Shown: piece after piece, positions 10,475 to 22,310 of the stretch
Layout: the number at the start of each line of letters is the position of its first letter
Position numbering within the stretch: the stretch's first letter is position 1
Assembly (NCBI RefSeq): GCF_000003605.2
Contig: NW_003146283.1
Location: forward strand, 233,232-261,882
Source: Saccoglossus kowalevskii
Lineage: Eukaryota > Hemichordata > Enteropneusta > Harrimaniidae
DNA length: 28,651 nt
Reading direction: 5' to 3'
Notes under the pieces: generated by a model
Seen by the model: the letters and a program-made list of their open reading frames with translations, nothing else
The model's database searches: none
What the model was told of the DNA's origin: nothing
Position numbers and translations under genes: made by a program

Positions 10475-12688
10475 GTACTGGTATCCGTTATAGTTAATGT
10501 TGAATGTTGTATAAAATGTCATCAGATTGATGCCATTTCATACTTGCAGTACTTCAACAGAGTCATAATCATGGCACCACTCCAATATTAAGTCAGTAAA
10601 CCAGAGCAGGTAATCACCTTGACCCGAGAGATACAGGAGGTATTGTGGTGGCTACAGTTATTTACAATAATGATTCATCTCATGAAAAGAGATAAATCAA
10701 CAAAATAATGACCACGCTGAGACTGTTTACTGAGATAAGGAGCCTTTAATCCTGTAGCATTACTGTTAATGACTGGCTATTCAGAAAGTTGTGAAAACAG
10801 TTGAAGCGAAATACACACAATAGTTTGGGGGAAAAGGAGGATGGACACCTTCTAAAACATTTTGCAAGAATGCTTCAGTTTCTTTTTAATGAATATAAAT
10901 CAATAAAGACAGTTTTAGTCAAGATATCACTGTGCATTGTACACTAATAACTATCGCAGACTGACAAAATAATCTAATAAGCCAAAAACAGCAATGCAAT
11001 ATTATTACGCACAACTACATGTATTACGCAGAGTATATCTAATTTCCCGAAAACACACAGCACAAACAAAACTGATCTTTTGCCACACATCATATTAAAT
11101 GTATCAGTTTGTTAAACAAGTAATCTAATACATGGCATGGGTCTTTCAGGGATAAATAAATCAACTGATAGTTGTATTACAATCTTCCTAGACATAATCA
11201 TTTATATTACGATAGACCATCGCTTTCTAAAATGATGCTAAAGTTATTATATTTCTCACCTAAATCAAATTGGTGAATTTAATTACGGAGTAATGATATT
11301 TCCAGCACAATCATGACATTAAGGACAGTATTCTTAAATCGTGTGATGTACTGTGTTGAGTTAGCTCTATTAGACACCAATCAACAATTGTATGTACTGT
11401 ATACTGAATCAGTATATGACAGACCATATTTTATTACATATGTATAAACGCTATTAATAACGCAAATGTGGTACACCATTTCAAGTGTGCTTATATAGAA
11501 TCTATTTTTATGCCATTTTCTTTTTTTATTAGTTTTTTTAAACTTGATTTAATTAGCAAGTATGTTTGATGACAAATTGTTGATATAAACAGTTCAGACA
11601 ACAGGAAACCAAAAAGTTACACACTTATTTTGAAAATGTACTTCCAGCAAGTACAGTACAGATAAATATGCATTTTCAATCTGGACTTGTCTAGTGACCA
11701 AAAAAATAAATCGGGTACATAAATGTTTTATTTTTCCTCTATATAAAATCCCTAAAGATTTGGACTATTTTATTATTCAACATAGTCATCGATATATTTG
11801 TATGGAAAGATGGTTAATTTGTTAGAAGATTTATAGCCATTAAAAACTATGGGTTGTTAAAATAATGGAAGCAGGTATATTACAGTTCACTCACAAATTT
11901 TTATTAAAACCCCACTTCGCAAATTATGTTCAAAATATTAATGTGAGTAGGTAAAAACGTTACCAATATACTGGATTCTGATCATAAGACATTAAAAGTG
12001 TATTGTTTTTTAAATTAAAAAACTCAAATTATTAAGGAACAACTCTTCAAGTAATGGCTTGAATCAATAATATATAAATTCATATTCCCTAACTAGTTAC
12101 AAGTAATAAAATATAAAAAAGATTGAATCTGGTAATAAAATTTTACTAACACTGTATATTTTATTAAAAGAAACTTGCCCAGGGGTTTGAAGCTCACTAG
12201 ATAGGCAATGAGTATAGGTAGGTTAACGATAACAGGATAATTCACTATGAAAGAAGACAACAGCAGGGAACCCATTCAGAAGTAATTTTGTGTAGCCAAT
12301 AGAAAATAATAATTATGCAAATGTACGTCATCATGCAAATAAGTTAAAACTACAAGTAATGTGGACTTTTTAACAATGAATGAGTTATAATTGTGCTCTA
12401 TGGAATCCACAGCTAAATCAACACTTTCTGTATATTATTTTACCATTTTTCTCAAAAAACAGATTGACAAAACAGTTCAAATAACATTGACTAACGACGG
12501 GGTAATACCCCGGTACAAAAATAATTAACTGTAAAGAGATTTTAACATAAAATATCCTCACTGCTATAAGTTAAAAATATGTGCACATGTAAAAAACTAG
12601 TAGGATACTACCTTAAGAAAACACCAGTAAAGTTTTGAGTGTTTATGAGAACATTTAAGTTACACACCATCATTAGGATTAATTTGTA
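10475..12688. other. Intergenic, no supported gene
   Basis: About 2.2 kb of very AT-rich DNA with only short open frames and no recognised domain, RNA gene or repeat. A small perfect palindrome, CGGGGTAATACCCCG, lies near 12496-12510. Confidence 0.5.
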
Positions 12689-12883
12689 TACTGTAGAATA
12701 CTTTATTTTCGCTATTTTCGCTGAAGGGATGATTCCGTGAAAATAAAATCCAGCGAATATACTTTTTTTCCTATATTTCACATTAAACTCATGAAAAATC
12801 AGTGAAAATAAATTCCAAGCAAAACGCCTAAAAAGCTTTTTCAGCGAAAATTAATTCCAGCAAAAATAAAGTATTCCACAGTA
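12689..12883 (-). mobile_element. Foldback MITE family 1, copy 6
   Basis: A 195-bp copy, from TACTGTAGAATAC to TATTCCACAGTA. The segment TTGGAATTAATTTTCGC is missing from the left inner repeat. It lies exactly between two CGCT repeats of the intact form, so deletion between short direct repeats is likely. The 5-mer microsatellite starts only 60 bp downstream. Confidence 0.87.
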
Positions 12884-12942
12884 AATAAATATGTACACCA
12901 TCAATGTCATGGTGTAAATACATGGGATTGTTTCCAGGAACA

Positions 12943-13765
12943 CATCGCAGTGCAGTGCATCGCAGTGCAGCTCAGTGCATCGCAGTGCAGTGCAGTGCAT
13001 CGCAGTGCAGTGCATCGCAGTGCATCGCAGTGCATCGCAGGTGCAGTGCATCGCAGGTGCAGTGCATCGCAGTGCATCGCAGTGCAGTGCATCGCAGTGC
13101 AGTGCAGTGCATCGCAGTGCAGTGCATCGCAGTGCAGTGCAGTGCATCGCAGTGCAGTGCATCGCAGTGCAGTGCATCGCAGTGCAGTGCATCGCAGTGC
13201 AGTGCATCGCAGTGCAGTGCATCGCAGTGCATCGCAGTGCAGTGCATCGCAGTGCAGTGCATCGCAGTGCATCGCAGTGCATCGCAGTGCATCGCAGTGC
13301 ATCGCAGTGCATCGCAGTGCAGTGCAGTGCATCGCAGTGCAGTGCATCGCAGTGCAGTGCAGTGCAGTGCATCGCAGTGCATCGCAGGTGCAGTGCATCG
13401 CAGTGCATCGCAGGTGCAGTGCATCGTAGGTGCAGTGCATCGCAGGTGCAGTGCATCGCAGTGCAGTGCATCGCAGTGCAGTGCATCGCAGTGCAGTGCA
13501 TCGCAGTGCATCGCAGTGCAGTGCATCNNNNNNNNNNNNNNNNNNNNNNNNNNNNNNNNNNNNNNNNNNNNNNNNNNGCAGTGCATCGCAGTGCAGTGCA
13601 TCGCAGTGTATCGCAGTGCAGTGCAGTGTATCGCAGTGCAGTGTATCGCAGTGGAGTGCAGTGTATCGCAGTGCAGTTAGTGCAGTGGAGTGGAGTGCAG
13701 TGCAGTGCAGTGCAGTGTAGTGTAGTGTAGTGTATCGCAGTGCAGTGCAGTGTATCGCAGTGTAG
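12943..13765 (+). repeat. 5-bp-register microsatellite of TCGCA and GTGCA units
   Basis: Nearly every base belongs to one of two 5-mers, TCGCA and GTGCA, in irregular order (most often one TCGCA followed by one or two GTGCA). Occasional single-G insertions give GCAGGTGCA. From about 13610 to the right edge many units read GTGTA or GTGGA, so that side is more worn. The array is GC-rich and CpG-rich, unlike its surroundings. None of the unit combinations makes a stop codon, so all frames on both strands look open; these are not genes. The true length is unknown because of the internal gap. Confidence 0.95.
13528..13577. other. Assembly gap, 50 Ns
   Basis: Exactly 50 N characters interrupt the microsatellite. 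The round number suggests a placeholder, so the real array may be much longer or shorter. Confidence 0.98.
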
Positions 13766-15018
13766 TACAAGTACTACAGTATAGTTCAGTTTTATTTTAT
13801 TTTGAACAACCACCTAGTGGTTGATGAAAACAAACTGATCAGTCCCACTCTAATGAAGATTCATCTTTAGTCTAAATGACAGGCCACTCTACATCAGTAA
13901 TAGAGCTGTACCACTAGCGCTTTTTGAAATGTTCTCAGAATGTTTCCTAAAACACTCCTCAAACACACCTGCATAAACAGAATATGCTCAAGACAAAAAT
14001 GAAATCACATCAGATGTCCAAAGCGAGACACAGCTATGATATAATGTCGTCATTACTGACAACAAAGCTTGGATAAGCAACCACCTGCAATTCAAGAAGC
14101 ACGAAAATCCTCCATGAAATTCCCAACCCCCAAAGGAGTGATTAAGAACGTTGATAATCATCAGAAAATGCACCAACATCTTCATTTAATTGCTCTTCAG
14201 TTACTACATCAGAGATGTGTAAATGGGGGGAAAAAATAGACTCGTATGAATTCAACCGACTGTGTGGCCGGCAGATACCCAGCAAGAGACTAGATGAGTT
14301 CCATCTTTTCTGAAATAATGGGTATACATGTAATTGTATCAGTCGTTTATCGTGCACGTCATCTGCTGATCCATGCCCATAGGGAATGCAGAGCAGGTGG
14401 GTATTTTCCGGTTAATGCTAGTTCTGACACACCAGTCCTGGAAATTCACATGTAGGCACGTACAAAGTGAGCAAAGTTTTGAAGAAATTATTTGGCCACC
14501 AGGAAGGTACTCTTATTGGGATCTGAAAATGTTCACTTGTACATAAATTTGACTGTGAAGCAAAGGGCTGCTTCTACCTAGGAAACTTCTTCATGATGGC
14601 ATTTATGTATGCATTGTCACAGGGGTCAAAATTACGGCCTGTCCACCAGTCAGACAGGTAGATTTCAGCTAGGACAGGAAAATTACAAATAAAAATATTA
14701 AGTTTTACTAACTGACCAAATAGGGTATTCCAACATCCAGAAAATTGACTTACGAAATAATGATTAGCCAATAATTAAATGGTATTTTAAATAATACATG
14801 TTAATTTATCTCGTTAGAGGACAGGTAAAATCGTCATACAAGACAGGTACTTTTACAAAAAAATGTATTCTCCAATCTGTCTGACAGCCAGGCAACTTTA
14901 ATTTTTCATATCAACCCATGTCATGTAAATTAGCTATCAATTTATTATCCAAGAACACAATTACTAAAAACGTCTATCGTATTTGCTCTGTTATTAGCAT
15001 ATGGGCTATTAATGTATA
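13766..15018. other. Intergenic, possible worn dispersed repeat
   Basis: Around 14640-14890 the phrase GACAGGTA recurs (about 14653, 14819 and 14842), along with CCTGTC and CTGTCTGAC in the opposite sense. That suggests an old inverted-repeat element I cannot delimit. Minus-strand frames at 13988-14357 and 14574-14771 have no recognised domain. A perfect hairpin, GTAGTAC-AA-GTACTAC, lies at 13762-13777 on the edge of the microsatellite. Confidence 0.4.
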
Positions 15019-15451
15019 TGACACAGGTGTGTCTATGGTCATAATAGACAGACACAGGTGTGTCTATGGTCATAAAAGAGAGACAAGTGTGTCTATGGCC
15101 ATAATAGATAGACACAGGTGTGTCTATGGTCATAAAAGAGAGACACAAGTGTGTCTATGGCCATAATAGATACACAGGTGTGTCTATGGTCATAATAGAC
15201 AGAGACATGCGTGTCTATGGTCATAATAGACAGAGACATGCGTGTCTATGGTCATAATAGACAGAGACATCTGTGTCTATGGTCACAATAGACAGACACA
15301 GGTGTGTCTATGGTCATAATAGACAGACACAGGTGTGTCTATGGTCATAATAGACAGACACATCTGTGTCTATGGTCATAATAGACAGACACATCTGTGT
15401 CTATGGTCATAATAGACAGACACATCTGTGTCTATGGATATAATAGACAGT
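15019..15451 (+). repeat. 31-bp tandem satellite, about 14 units
   Basis: GTCTATGG recurs every 28-32 bp, about 14 times from 15031 to 15431. The usual unit is GTGTCTATGGTCATAATAGA followed by CAGACACAG. Each unit contains two dyads: TGTCTAT...ATAGACA around GGTCATA, and AGACACA...TGTGTCT across unit junctions. Variants are grouped. Units with AAAAGAGAGACA alternate with standard units at the left, ACATGC units sit in the middle, and ACATCTGTG units fill the right end, as expected from local duplication of sub-blocks. There are no unique spacers, so this is not a CRISPR array. Confidence 0.95.
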
Positions 15452-15884
15452 TGTAATGGTTTAGCATACAATAAATCCAATTTTTTGTGTATGTTCACTC
15501 TGCTATTGGATATCATCTTCAAACAGTATAATGAGGTATAGACGATCTACCGTACATCTGGACATGTGAGAAACAATGGGACTGGACTGATACAATGCTG
15601 AAGCAGTGTACAGTAATGTTCTTGATGCCATCCAATAACAATGTGGACTGAATCATGCTTTAATCAATACAGTTTGTTATATCGATATAGAGCATGTATA
15701 ACATCGGGCAGATAATCTATTTATAGGCATGGAACAAATTCTAGTATTGATATAGCATACAGACTGAACATAGCAATACAAGTGAACAGTTAATTAATGT
15801 TGACTTTGACTAGCATACGAGAATAATGCAAAATCACTGTCTAGACATAGCATTAGTGCCAACAGTGTTCTATGACTAGCCATA
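15452..15884. other. Intergenic, nothing recognised
   Basis: No domain, RNA gene or repeat was recognised. Confidence 0.5.
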
Positions 15885-16172
15885 TTAAACCTTAAGTGCC
15901 AGAATTTTTTTTTTTTTTTTTGGTAAACATTAAATGTCACTGTTGTATCTCCTGACTTTTTTTTTGTACTGGTATGTGCAAGTTGCAAGTGCTGACACAG
16001 TGCCATCATTTATCCCACACATTTTGCCTGTTTTCATGTATATTTCTGTATTTTTTTTTATAATTGTGGACCAAATGTACAAATTTCGTATTCATACATT
16101 ATGAACATATCAATATGAAAAAAATTATGTGGGTTTTATTGTGGATTGTGACAAAAGTAGACTCAAAGGATT
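15885..16172 (+). mobile_element. TTAA-ended MITE family 2, copy A
   Basis: It begins TTAAACCTTAAGTGCCAGAA and ends GTAGACTCAAAGGATTTT, so the ends are worn inverted copies of each other. An internal stretch with TGGACCAAATGTAC and TTGTGACAAAAGTAGACTC matches copy B (TGGACCAAATACAC and CTGTGACGAAAGTTGGCTC). The ends TTAACCCTTTGAGTGCC in ideal form and the TTAA edge resemble piggyBac-type termini, which is an inference. It includes homopolymer T runs of up to about 17 bases and has no coding capacity. Confidence 0.55.
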
Positions 16173-16358
16173 TTCCTGGAATTTCCCTGCCGAAATTTCA
16201 CATTTCAGATTTTTCTATAATTTTTTGTAGGATCAAATGAAAATAATCTTCAATTCAGTAAAGAATCTAATTTTAGAAGAATGTTTGTTACATGGAACAT
16301 AATAGTAATGAAAGTTATAGTCTTGTATGTAACCAGAATTACTTAATTACGATTCAAA

Positions 16359-16531
16359 TACTGTAAAATACTTTATTTTAGCTGGAATTAATTTTCGCCG
16401 AAAAGACATTTTTGGTGCTTTGTATGGAATTTATTTTCACTGATTTATGGTATGTTCGCTGGATTTTGTTTTCACTAAATAATTCCTTCAGCGAAAATAA
16501 ATTCCAAGTGAAAATAAAGTATTCAACAGTA
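16359..16531 (+). mobile_element. Foldback MITE family 1, copy 7
   Basis: A shortened copy of 173 bp, from TACTGTAAAATAC to ATTCAACAGTA. The central spacer found in other copies (the region with CAAGTTGA and ATATAGG) is lost, and the sequence passes from TTCACTGATTTATGG directly to TATGTTCGCTGG. It has the same orientation as copies 1 and 8. Confidence 0.88.
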
Positions 16532-17539
16532 GATCATCAAATTGCCACAGCAAAGTACCACAATTGGGATTGAAACTCCACATTAAATCCGTTCATAGGG
16601 TGTACATGATTTTTGTCAGGGAAAAATTATGGTATTCAAAAATTATGCCAAATTCTAGCATTGAGAGGAATGAGTCAATGTGCGACAAAAATGCATGTAC
16701 ATCAACTGAATATATCATCAATTGCATAGCTACCCATGAGACAAGGCAAATTACGTGTAATTACTACCACCGTTATAAACTTTACTGCTCTTCAGTGTTA
16801 ATGTGAAACTAGATTCTATACAGTGAAAAAGCAAGTGAATTTCTAGTTTTGAGGGGAGAAGCGTAAAAGAAACAAGCAAAGCACACATCATTCCAATGTA
16901 TGTAGAATTCAAATACTGCTTACAAATAAGAGCCCACCTGAGACTGCTTGAACCCACACAAGATTACAGTGACTTAGGCTGGCAATTTTTGTTAATATTG
17001 CACTCTACAAGCGGATTATCTCCTGAAAAGCACAGATGACATGAAGATTCAAATGTGACCTATTATGCCAAAACATGATAAATAACCTGGGCAGTGCATT
17101 TAAATGACAGTTGCATGCAAGTTATGAAAATATACCCTAAACCAAAGCGCTATACAAATATTTGTTTTATGTGTTGAATTACCAGTTATTAGAATTCCAC
17201 GAAAGTTTTGCACTTATAGTTGATGTGCCATAACTATTATGACCATGATTAAATAATTTACCACAGGTGTCAGGAACTTAGGATGTTGACACTGAACAGG
17301 GAACTGCACAATATGATGATTCAAGACAACTGTTTGATACAACAACTATGTTTAATCAAAGAAAGCTTCGAAAGAAACTTCTATGTGCTGAGATTATTGA
17401 AGACGTAATAAAAATGAATTAGCCTTCAAAATAAGAAACTAGGCAAATAATATTTGTCTGCTATTTGAGATGTTCAACATGAAAACACATGTGATCCACA
17501 TTATTGAAGATTATAATACATTTAAATATTATTTTTTGA
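16532..17539. other. Intergenic, no supported gene
   Basis: It has a chance frame of 80 codons (16564-16806) and others with no domain. Nothing else was identified. Confidence 0.5.
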
Positions 17540-18022
17540 GATACCAGAAGATATCATCACGAAATGAACAAATCTGAAAGAGGTCCACATGTAGTACCTA
17601 TATATGTAATATCAAAGCAATTGGACTTGCAGTTTTTAACAAGAAGCCGAAAATATCACTTTTTACCAAAAATGAAAAAGATATTCACCAAACTTAGAGA
17701 ATTGAAGATATCATCATGAAATGAATAAATCTAAGAGAGGTCTAACCAATGTACATATACACCAAGTATCAAAGCATTCAGGCTTGTAGTTTTCAAGAAG
17801 AAGTTGAAAAAGTAAAAGATTGACAAGGACGACGAGGACGGACAATTACTCATATTATAAGCTCCGCTTGACAAATTTGACAGCTGAGCTAAAGATGAAG
17901 TACTTGGATTTAACCAAAAACCTAATTAAATCTGTACATTAGCCCAGAGCATATATGCATCAAGTTTCATCAAAAACCAACATATGGTTCTTGAGATATC
18001 AGTCGAATACACACACACACAA
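17540..18022 (+). repeat. Non-coding dispersed repeat with tandem 157-bp duplication
   Basis: GAAGATATCATCACGAAATG at about 17547 recurs as GAAGATATCATCATGAAATG at 17704. Downstream parts also match (ATCTGAAAGAGGTC with ATCTAAGAGAGGTC, and CAAAGCA...GGCTTG-type blocks), giving a period of about 157 bp. The second unit ends in GACGACGAGGACGGACAA and a short tail. This kind of tail is familiar from abundant non-coding repeats of marine invertebrates. A further phrase, AGTTTCATCAAAAACC...GAGATATC, at about 17960 leads into a short (CA)n run at 18011-18020. Confidence 0.55.
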
Positions 18023-20470
18023 ACTGCAATGACTCCCATTGTGTGCTAACAAAGTATAGAGATATCAAAGTTTTTAAAGTTAGAACATTCTAGATTTTGC
18101 TGGTTGCTATGAATACTATACAGTGTAACTAATTATGCTCATTCTCAGCGTGTCATTGACACAACAGAAAATCTTACGATGAAAAAATATCATATTTGCA
18201 ATTCAAACGTAAAATGAAGACACTTCCTGCCCAAGGTTGCATGTCACCAAATAGTAGGCTAGCACATTCTGTGTATTTCACATTTCCTATATTTCTTTGA
18301 GAAAAAATTGTTAAAAACCCCTTGTAGTACATGAATTTCAAAAGCATGTACCAGACATCCACTCATAGCCACCACCACTTACCTAAACCATGGAGCTAAA
18401 AAAAGAAGGAGAGTGAACTGCCTTTGATGCTATTGTTACCATGACTTCTGCCAACTATTTGGTCAACAGATAACATTTGACGGGTTTATCAGTGGATTAC
18501 TGGATGTGAATATTTAATTAGATATGATCGGACGTCATCGGATGAGTTCGGTCGTTATTACAAAGCAGGGTGAGGGACGAAAAAACTTTTAAACGACTCA
18601 AGTAGGATAAAAACAAAATTTGCCAGAATTACATAGTAACTTCTCAATTGGTGATGTGTAATACACAAGTAATTGTGATGGAATCAATGTAGTAGGGAAC
18701 AAAGTATCGTTAACTTCCAACCCGCCACAATATAACTATCCCCTATCCCTTAATACGAGCTATCTACACAAATCAAACCAACGTAACGCATGTCAAATTC
18801 AAACGGCGATTGCCGGTTTGGCCATGTTAAATATGCCGTTATTGGCACGTACCCTAGCATGAAGTAGAAGAGGTCAGCTTACTATTTAACTAAATTTCGG
18901 CGTCTGCAGGAAAAGATTTTACGAAAAAAATATTATTTACCGGAGCTCAAATTTAAAGTGTCGTTTATCCAAAGCACGTGTTGTCTGAGGGCCCACACAG
19001 AAGTAGGTCAGATGAACAAAAATGAAAAACGTGATTGTGAATTTGGCCATGGGAGCTCGAGCTTCAATTCAAGCTTGTTGGAAAGTACATGGAAAACACT
19101 ATATATCGGTGGTAATTTTATCGTCTGCAGCCAAGTATTTTATTTGAAAATCAATTTCTTGTGAGCAATGTTTTCGACTTTACGAGAACCACATAAATTG
19201 TAATAACTTGCTGAAAACCCGTCCAACCCCCCCCCCCTCCCCCATGCACAGATCAAAGCAAAACCATGTTTTCCCCCAATGCAAGCACTAAAACCACTTT
19301 GCAACTGATCTTATTTATATAAACACTATATATACAAATCAAATTACCACTAAGCCTATAAATACATAATCAAATTTAATGACAATACCAAAAGTAAACA
19401 ACTGAAAATCAATAGTTAATAAGAAACCAGGCAAAACAGATGTTACTGACACAAGCACGTCATACAAGTTATTTGTGCATAAAGGAGGTTCAGTTACCAG
19501 CAGTTGAAAGTCTCAGGCCGGACTCCAACAATTAGTTCACACTGGGTTAAAAGACTGAAAAGTCAATGACAAGTGACCTAAATTTATAAATATTCTACAT
19601 TATTGAAACAAAACATTGGTATAAATTATTCACCCCTAGGTCAAATACCCACAAAAGTACCTTAATACAGTAAAGAAATGACAAAGTTACGGTATCAGTA
19701 CAACAAACGATCCTCCACTTACTGATTCAATAACAGCACATCAACACGCAAGAGCCAAATGAATAACTAATCCGTGCTGGAGAGCAGATTACTGGCACAA
19801 AATTCTTGAGATTCATTTGAAAAACACTGTTAGCTATGATATAATGTTTCAAAATAAAGAATGGAGTTGTTATACCCAAAGAAGAATCCTTGCTTGCAAA
19901 TAATGACTTTTTTTATCACAAAGAAACAGCGTGATGAAGAAAACATGTACATTGTATATTGTATAATACTGATGATTTGAAGTATTGCTATACAAGTTGT
20001 TATTATATATATGATTGCATACACACTTGAGTACCGAATCATTCCCAGTAAATACGAGTCAGGCGTAAAGTTTCCACACATACAATGTACGTGTACAGAA
20101 ATAATGTTAAAGCATCATTGTATGCAAATTATTATGCAAGGCAATTGCGGAACTTCCTCATTATAATGCAGATACATGTACAATGCCATGACTACAATTT
20201 ATATAAATGAACAACAGCTCTCTCATAGTCTCTCGTATGTGGTCTCAGTGACTGAGTCAGCAAACCACACACCACTATTACGGTAACATCACATCAATGA
20301 AAGCAATAAATTTTTAACCAATACTCTGATGTACTCAGTGTGTTATTGCAGAGTGTCATCAAGATGTGAAAGGTGGTTTTTGAGATGTAGCTGAAAGTAC
20401 AATTCCCGATTAAGATAGTAATTGAACTAATTATGTCTAACTACTAGTATTAACTATTATGTCTGAGACT
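18023..20470. other. Intergenic, no supported gene
   Basis: About 2.4 kb with only short frames. A poly-C run lies at 19227-19244. The stretch 18480-19170 is slightly less AT-rich than its flanks and might hide an exon or promoter, but I found no domain or convincing splice pair. Confidence 0.45.
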
Positions 20471-20782
20471 GTATTCAAAGCTAATGAGTCCACTAGTTGA
20501 ATGTAATTGTGTTCCAGATTTGATATGCATTCTTAATTAGGTCATATGACCATATATGGTTGTCACAGATATTGATCAGATCATGAGCCCAATGTCTTCT
20601 ATAAAGCACTGGTTGAATGTCTATATGCAATAGTGCTCAAAATATGACATCTGTGCATTTTTAATGAGGTTACATGGCCATGTATGCATGGTCATGGCAC
20701 ATTTTGATCAGACAGAGTGTACAATGTCTTCAATGTAACACTGTGTGAGTGTTCCTATCTGCAACAGTGCTCCTGATATGAG
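20471..20782 (+). repeat. Diverged tandem repeat, unit about 120-135 bp
   Basis: Unit one (20511-20632) and unit two (20633-20766) share, in order, GTG or GTTCC-ATATG, TGCAT-TTAAT, CATATGACCATATATGG with CATGGCCATGTATGCATGG, TTGATCAGA, CAATGTCTTC, CACTG-TGA-TGT and CTATATGCAAT with CTATCTGCAAC. Partial units flank both sides. There is no stable reading frame across units. Confidence 0.6.
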
Positions 20783-21942
20783 ACTCATGGACACTGGTAA
20801 AGGGAAACATTACTTACATCGAAGGAAGAGAATGGGTGATCAGAGTACATGGTTCCAGCACAATCCTAGCTCTACATGGTGCATACAAAGGTCATATTCA
20901 TAGAGATATTGACTTATATCATTTTACATAGTTATTTTAGCTATCTATGAGAATCTCACTAATTATTGATGTATGATGTATGTGTACAATATGTGTACAA
21001 CAATGAAAGGAGAGGATAACTTTTGAGTTTAGTCAGTAGCATTTTTTTCTTCATTTATTTTTTCTTTTCTTAAAACTTGTATTTTATTTATTGGCAAAAG
21101 AAAGCAATTTTAAATATTTTGATACACAATATTAGACTGAACTGGCGAACAGATCAATAAGAAAATGTTATAGGGATATTCAGCAAGTTTTACTACCAAC
21201 TGCTAGCCAGCCACTGACTTTCTCTTGAAGTGCCAAGTAACAAAAATTAACAGTATGCAATAAACTATAAACATACATGTAAGGTGATTGAACAGCAACT
21301 TGTGTTTGACTGCTGACTTACACCATCATTTTGTGTCATTTTCCACAGGTTGGGCACATGAGCCAAGTGGGAGGGGTGGAAATACCGTAATAATTTACAG
21401 TAGTAACACTCGACAAAACCATACTGGTTGCAGAGTTTAAATGTATATGATGTGGGGAAAATAGAAGAGGACAGAAGTAGTATGTGGGTTGATTTATTTT
21501 GAAACTGTTGAGTGAAGTGTTGACGCAGTGAAACCAAGCTTTTGAGGCGCTGCTTTGATTGCTGATCAAAAAGTATCCGACGTGAAATGGCGTTCAGTTA
21601 CGAGTACGGGTTTCTTATTTTCACAATTCAAAGATACGCCAGGTACATCTCGACTATCAAATGACTTATGGCGACTTTGTATTCACCTCCCGCCCGAATT
21701 TTCACTGGGTTTTAATTTAGCCAATTCATGAGTTAGTCATCAACAAAATATGGTTAAAATTGTTATACTGTTATTCAGATTTATCTATAATATCTTAATT
21801 TTAGACCAAATCAAGCTAACTGTCTATTGGCTAAAGATCTTGATAAAAAAAACAGAGAAAAAATAATACGGGTATCATGCTTGTTTATTTTGACAAAGAT
21901 GATGAAAGGTGACTTTAGGTTCAAAGACTTAAACTCGGCTAA
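20783..21942. other. Intergenic, no supported gene
   Basis: Two overlapping minus-strand frames of 77 and 90 codons (21265-21569) share DNA in different frames and carry no domain. A 67-codon frame enters the repeat that starts at 21943. Nothing else was recognised. Confidence 0.5.
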
Positions 21943-22310
21943 TAGACCATTTTCCGTTCACTGCGAGAATCATGCGTTATGTGTGAAATCGAACGTAAAA
22001 ACAGGACAAACAAAGGTCATAGCGTCGTAGTGGCGTCAAACATTGCATGGGATTCGACAAACGCGAAAGTATTTTGGGGGACATTTCCATGCTTAATAAT
22101 GTGCTGTCCACATTGGATGATAGACAATTTCGATTAAGTAAGGGTATTCGGAAGCACTATTCCTCTGTCGAAGATCAGCCGGTCGTAGTGAGCTACGAAA
22201 TAAATAAATTTGAGTTCAAAATCAAATCGTTTGATTTTTGCGGCAGACGTCCGACGCGCGTCTTTCATGCATCTCGCGAGATCTCGCAATTGTCCGGAAA
22301 ATCACCTATT
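21943..22310 (+). repeat. Unknown dispersed repeat, copy 2
   Basis: This is the longer partner of 5285-5609. It carries a 42-nt block (about 22218-22259, from AAATCAAATCG to GACGCGCG) that the other copy lacks. One frame from 22047 is open for 125 codons and reads through the repeat into flanking DNA, with no recognisable domain. Upstream, a second frame in both copies ends at the same TAG after TGQTKVI-S. Differences between copies fall on all codon positions, so I see no clear sign of protein constraint. It could be a transposon fragment or a duplicated gene piece. Confidence 0.75.

Noticed and set aside
12851-13813. Open frames of 96 to 320 codons on both strands across 12851-13813
   Set aside because: They are the TCGCA/GTGCA microsatellite read in every frame. 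Combinations of these 5-mers make no stop codon, and the frames even read through the N gap.
15019-15451. CRISPR-like array
   Set aside because: Units are contiguous 31-bp tandem copies with no unique spacers, and the genome is eukaryotic.
18372-18395. Minus-strand 13-nt micro-exon between a TTTTTTTAG acceptor and a GTAAGT donor
   Set aside because: Both signals match by eye, but such pairs are common by chance in AT-rich DNA and no neighbouring exon could be linked.
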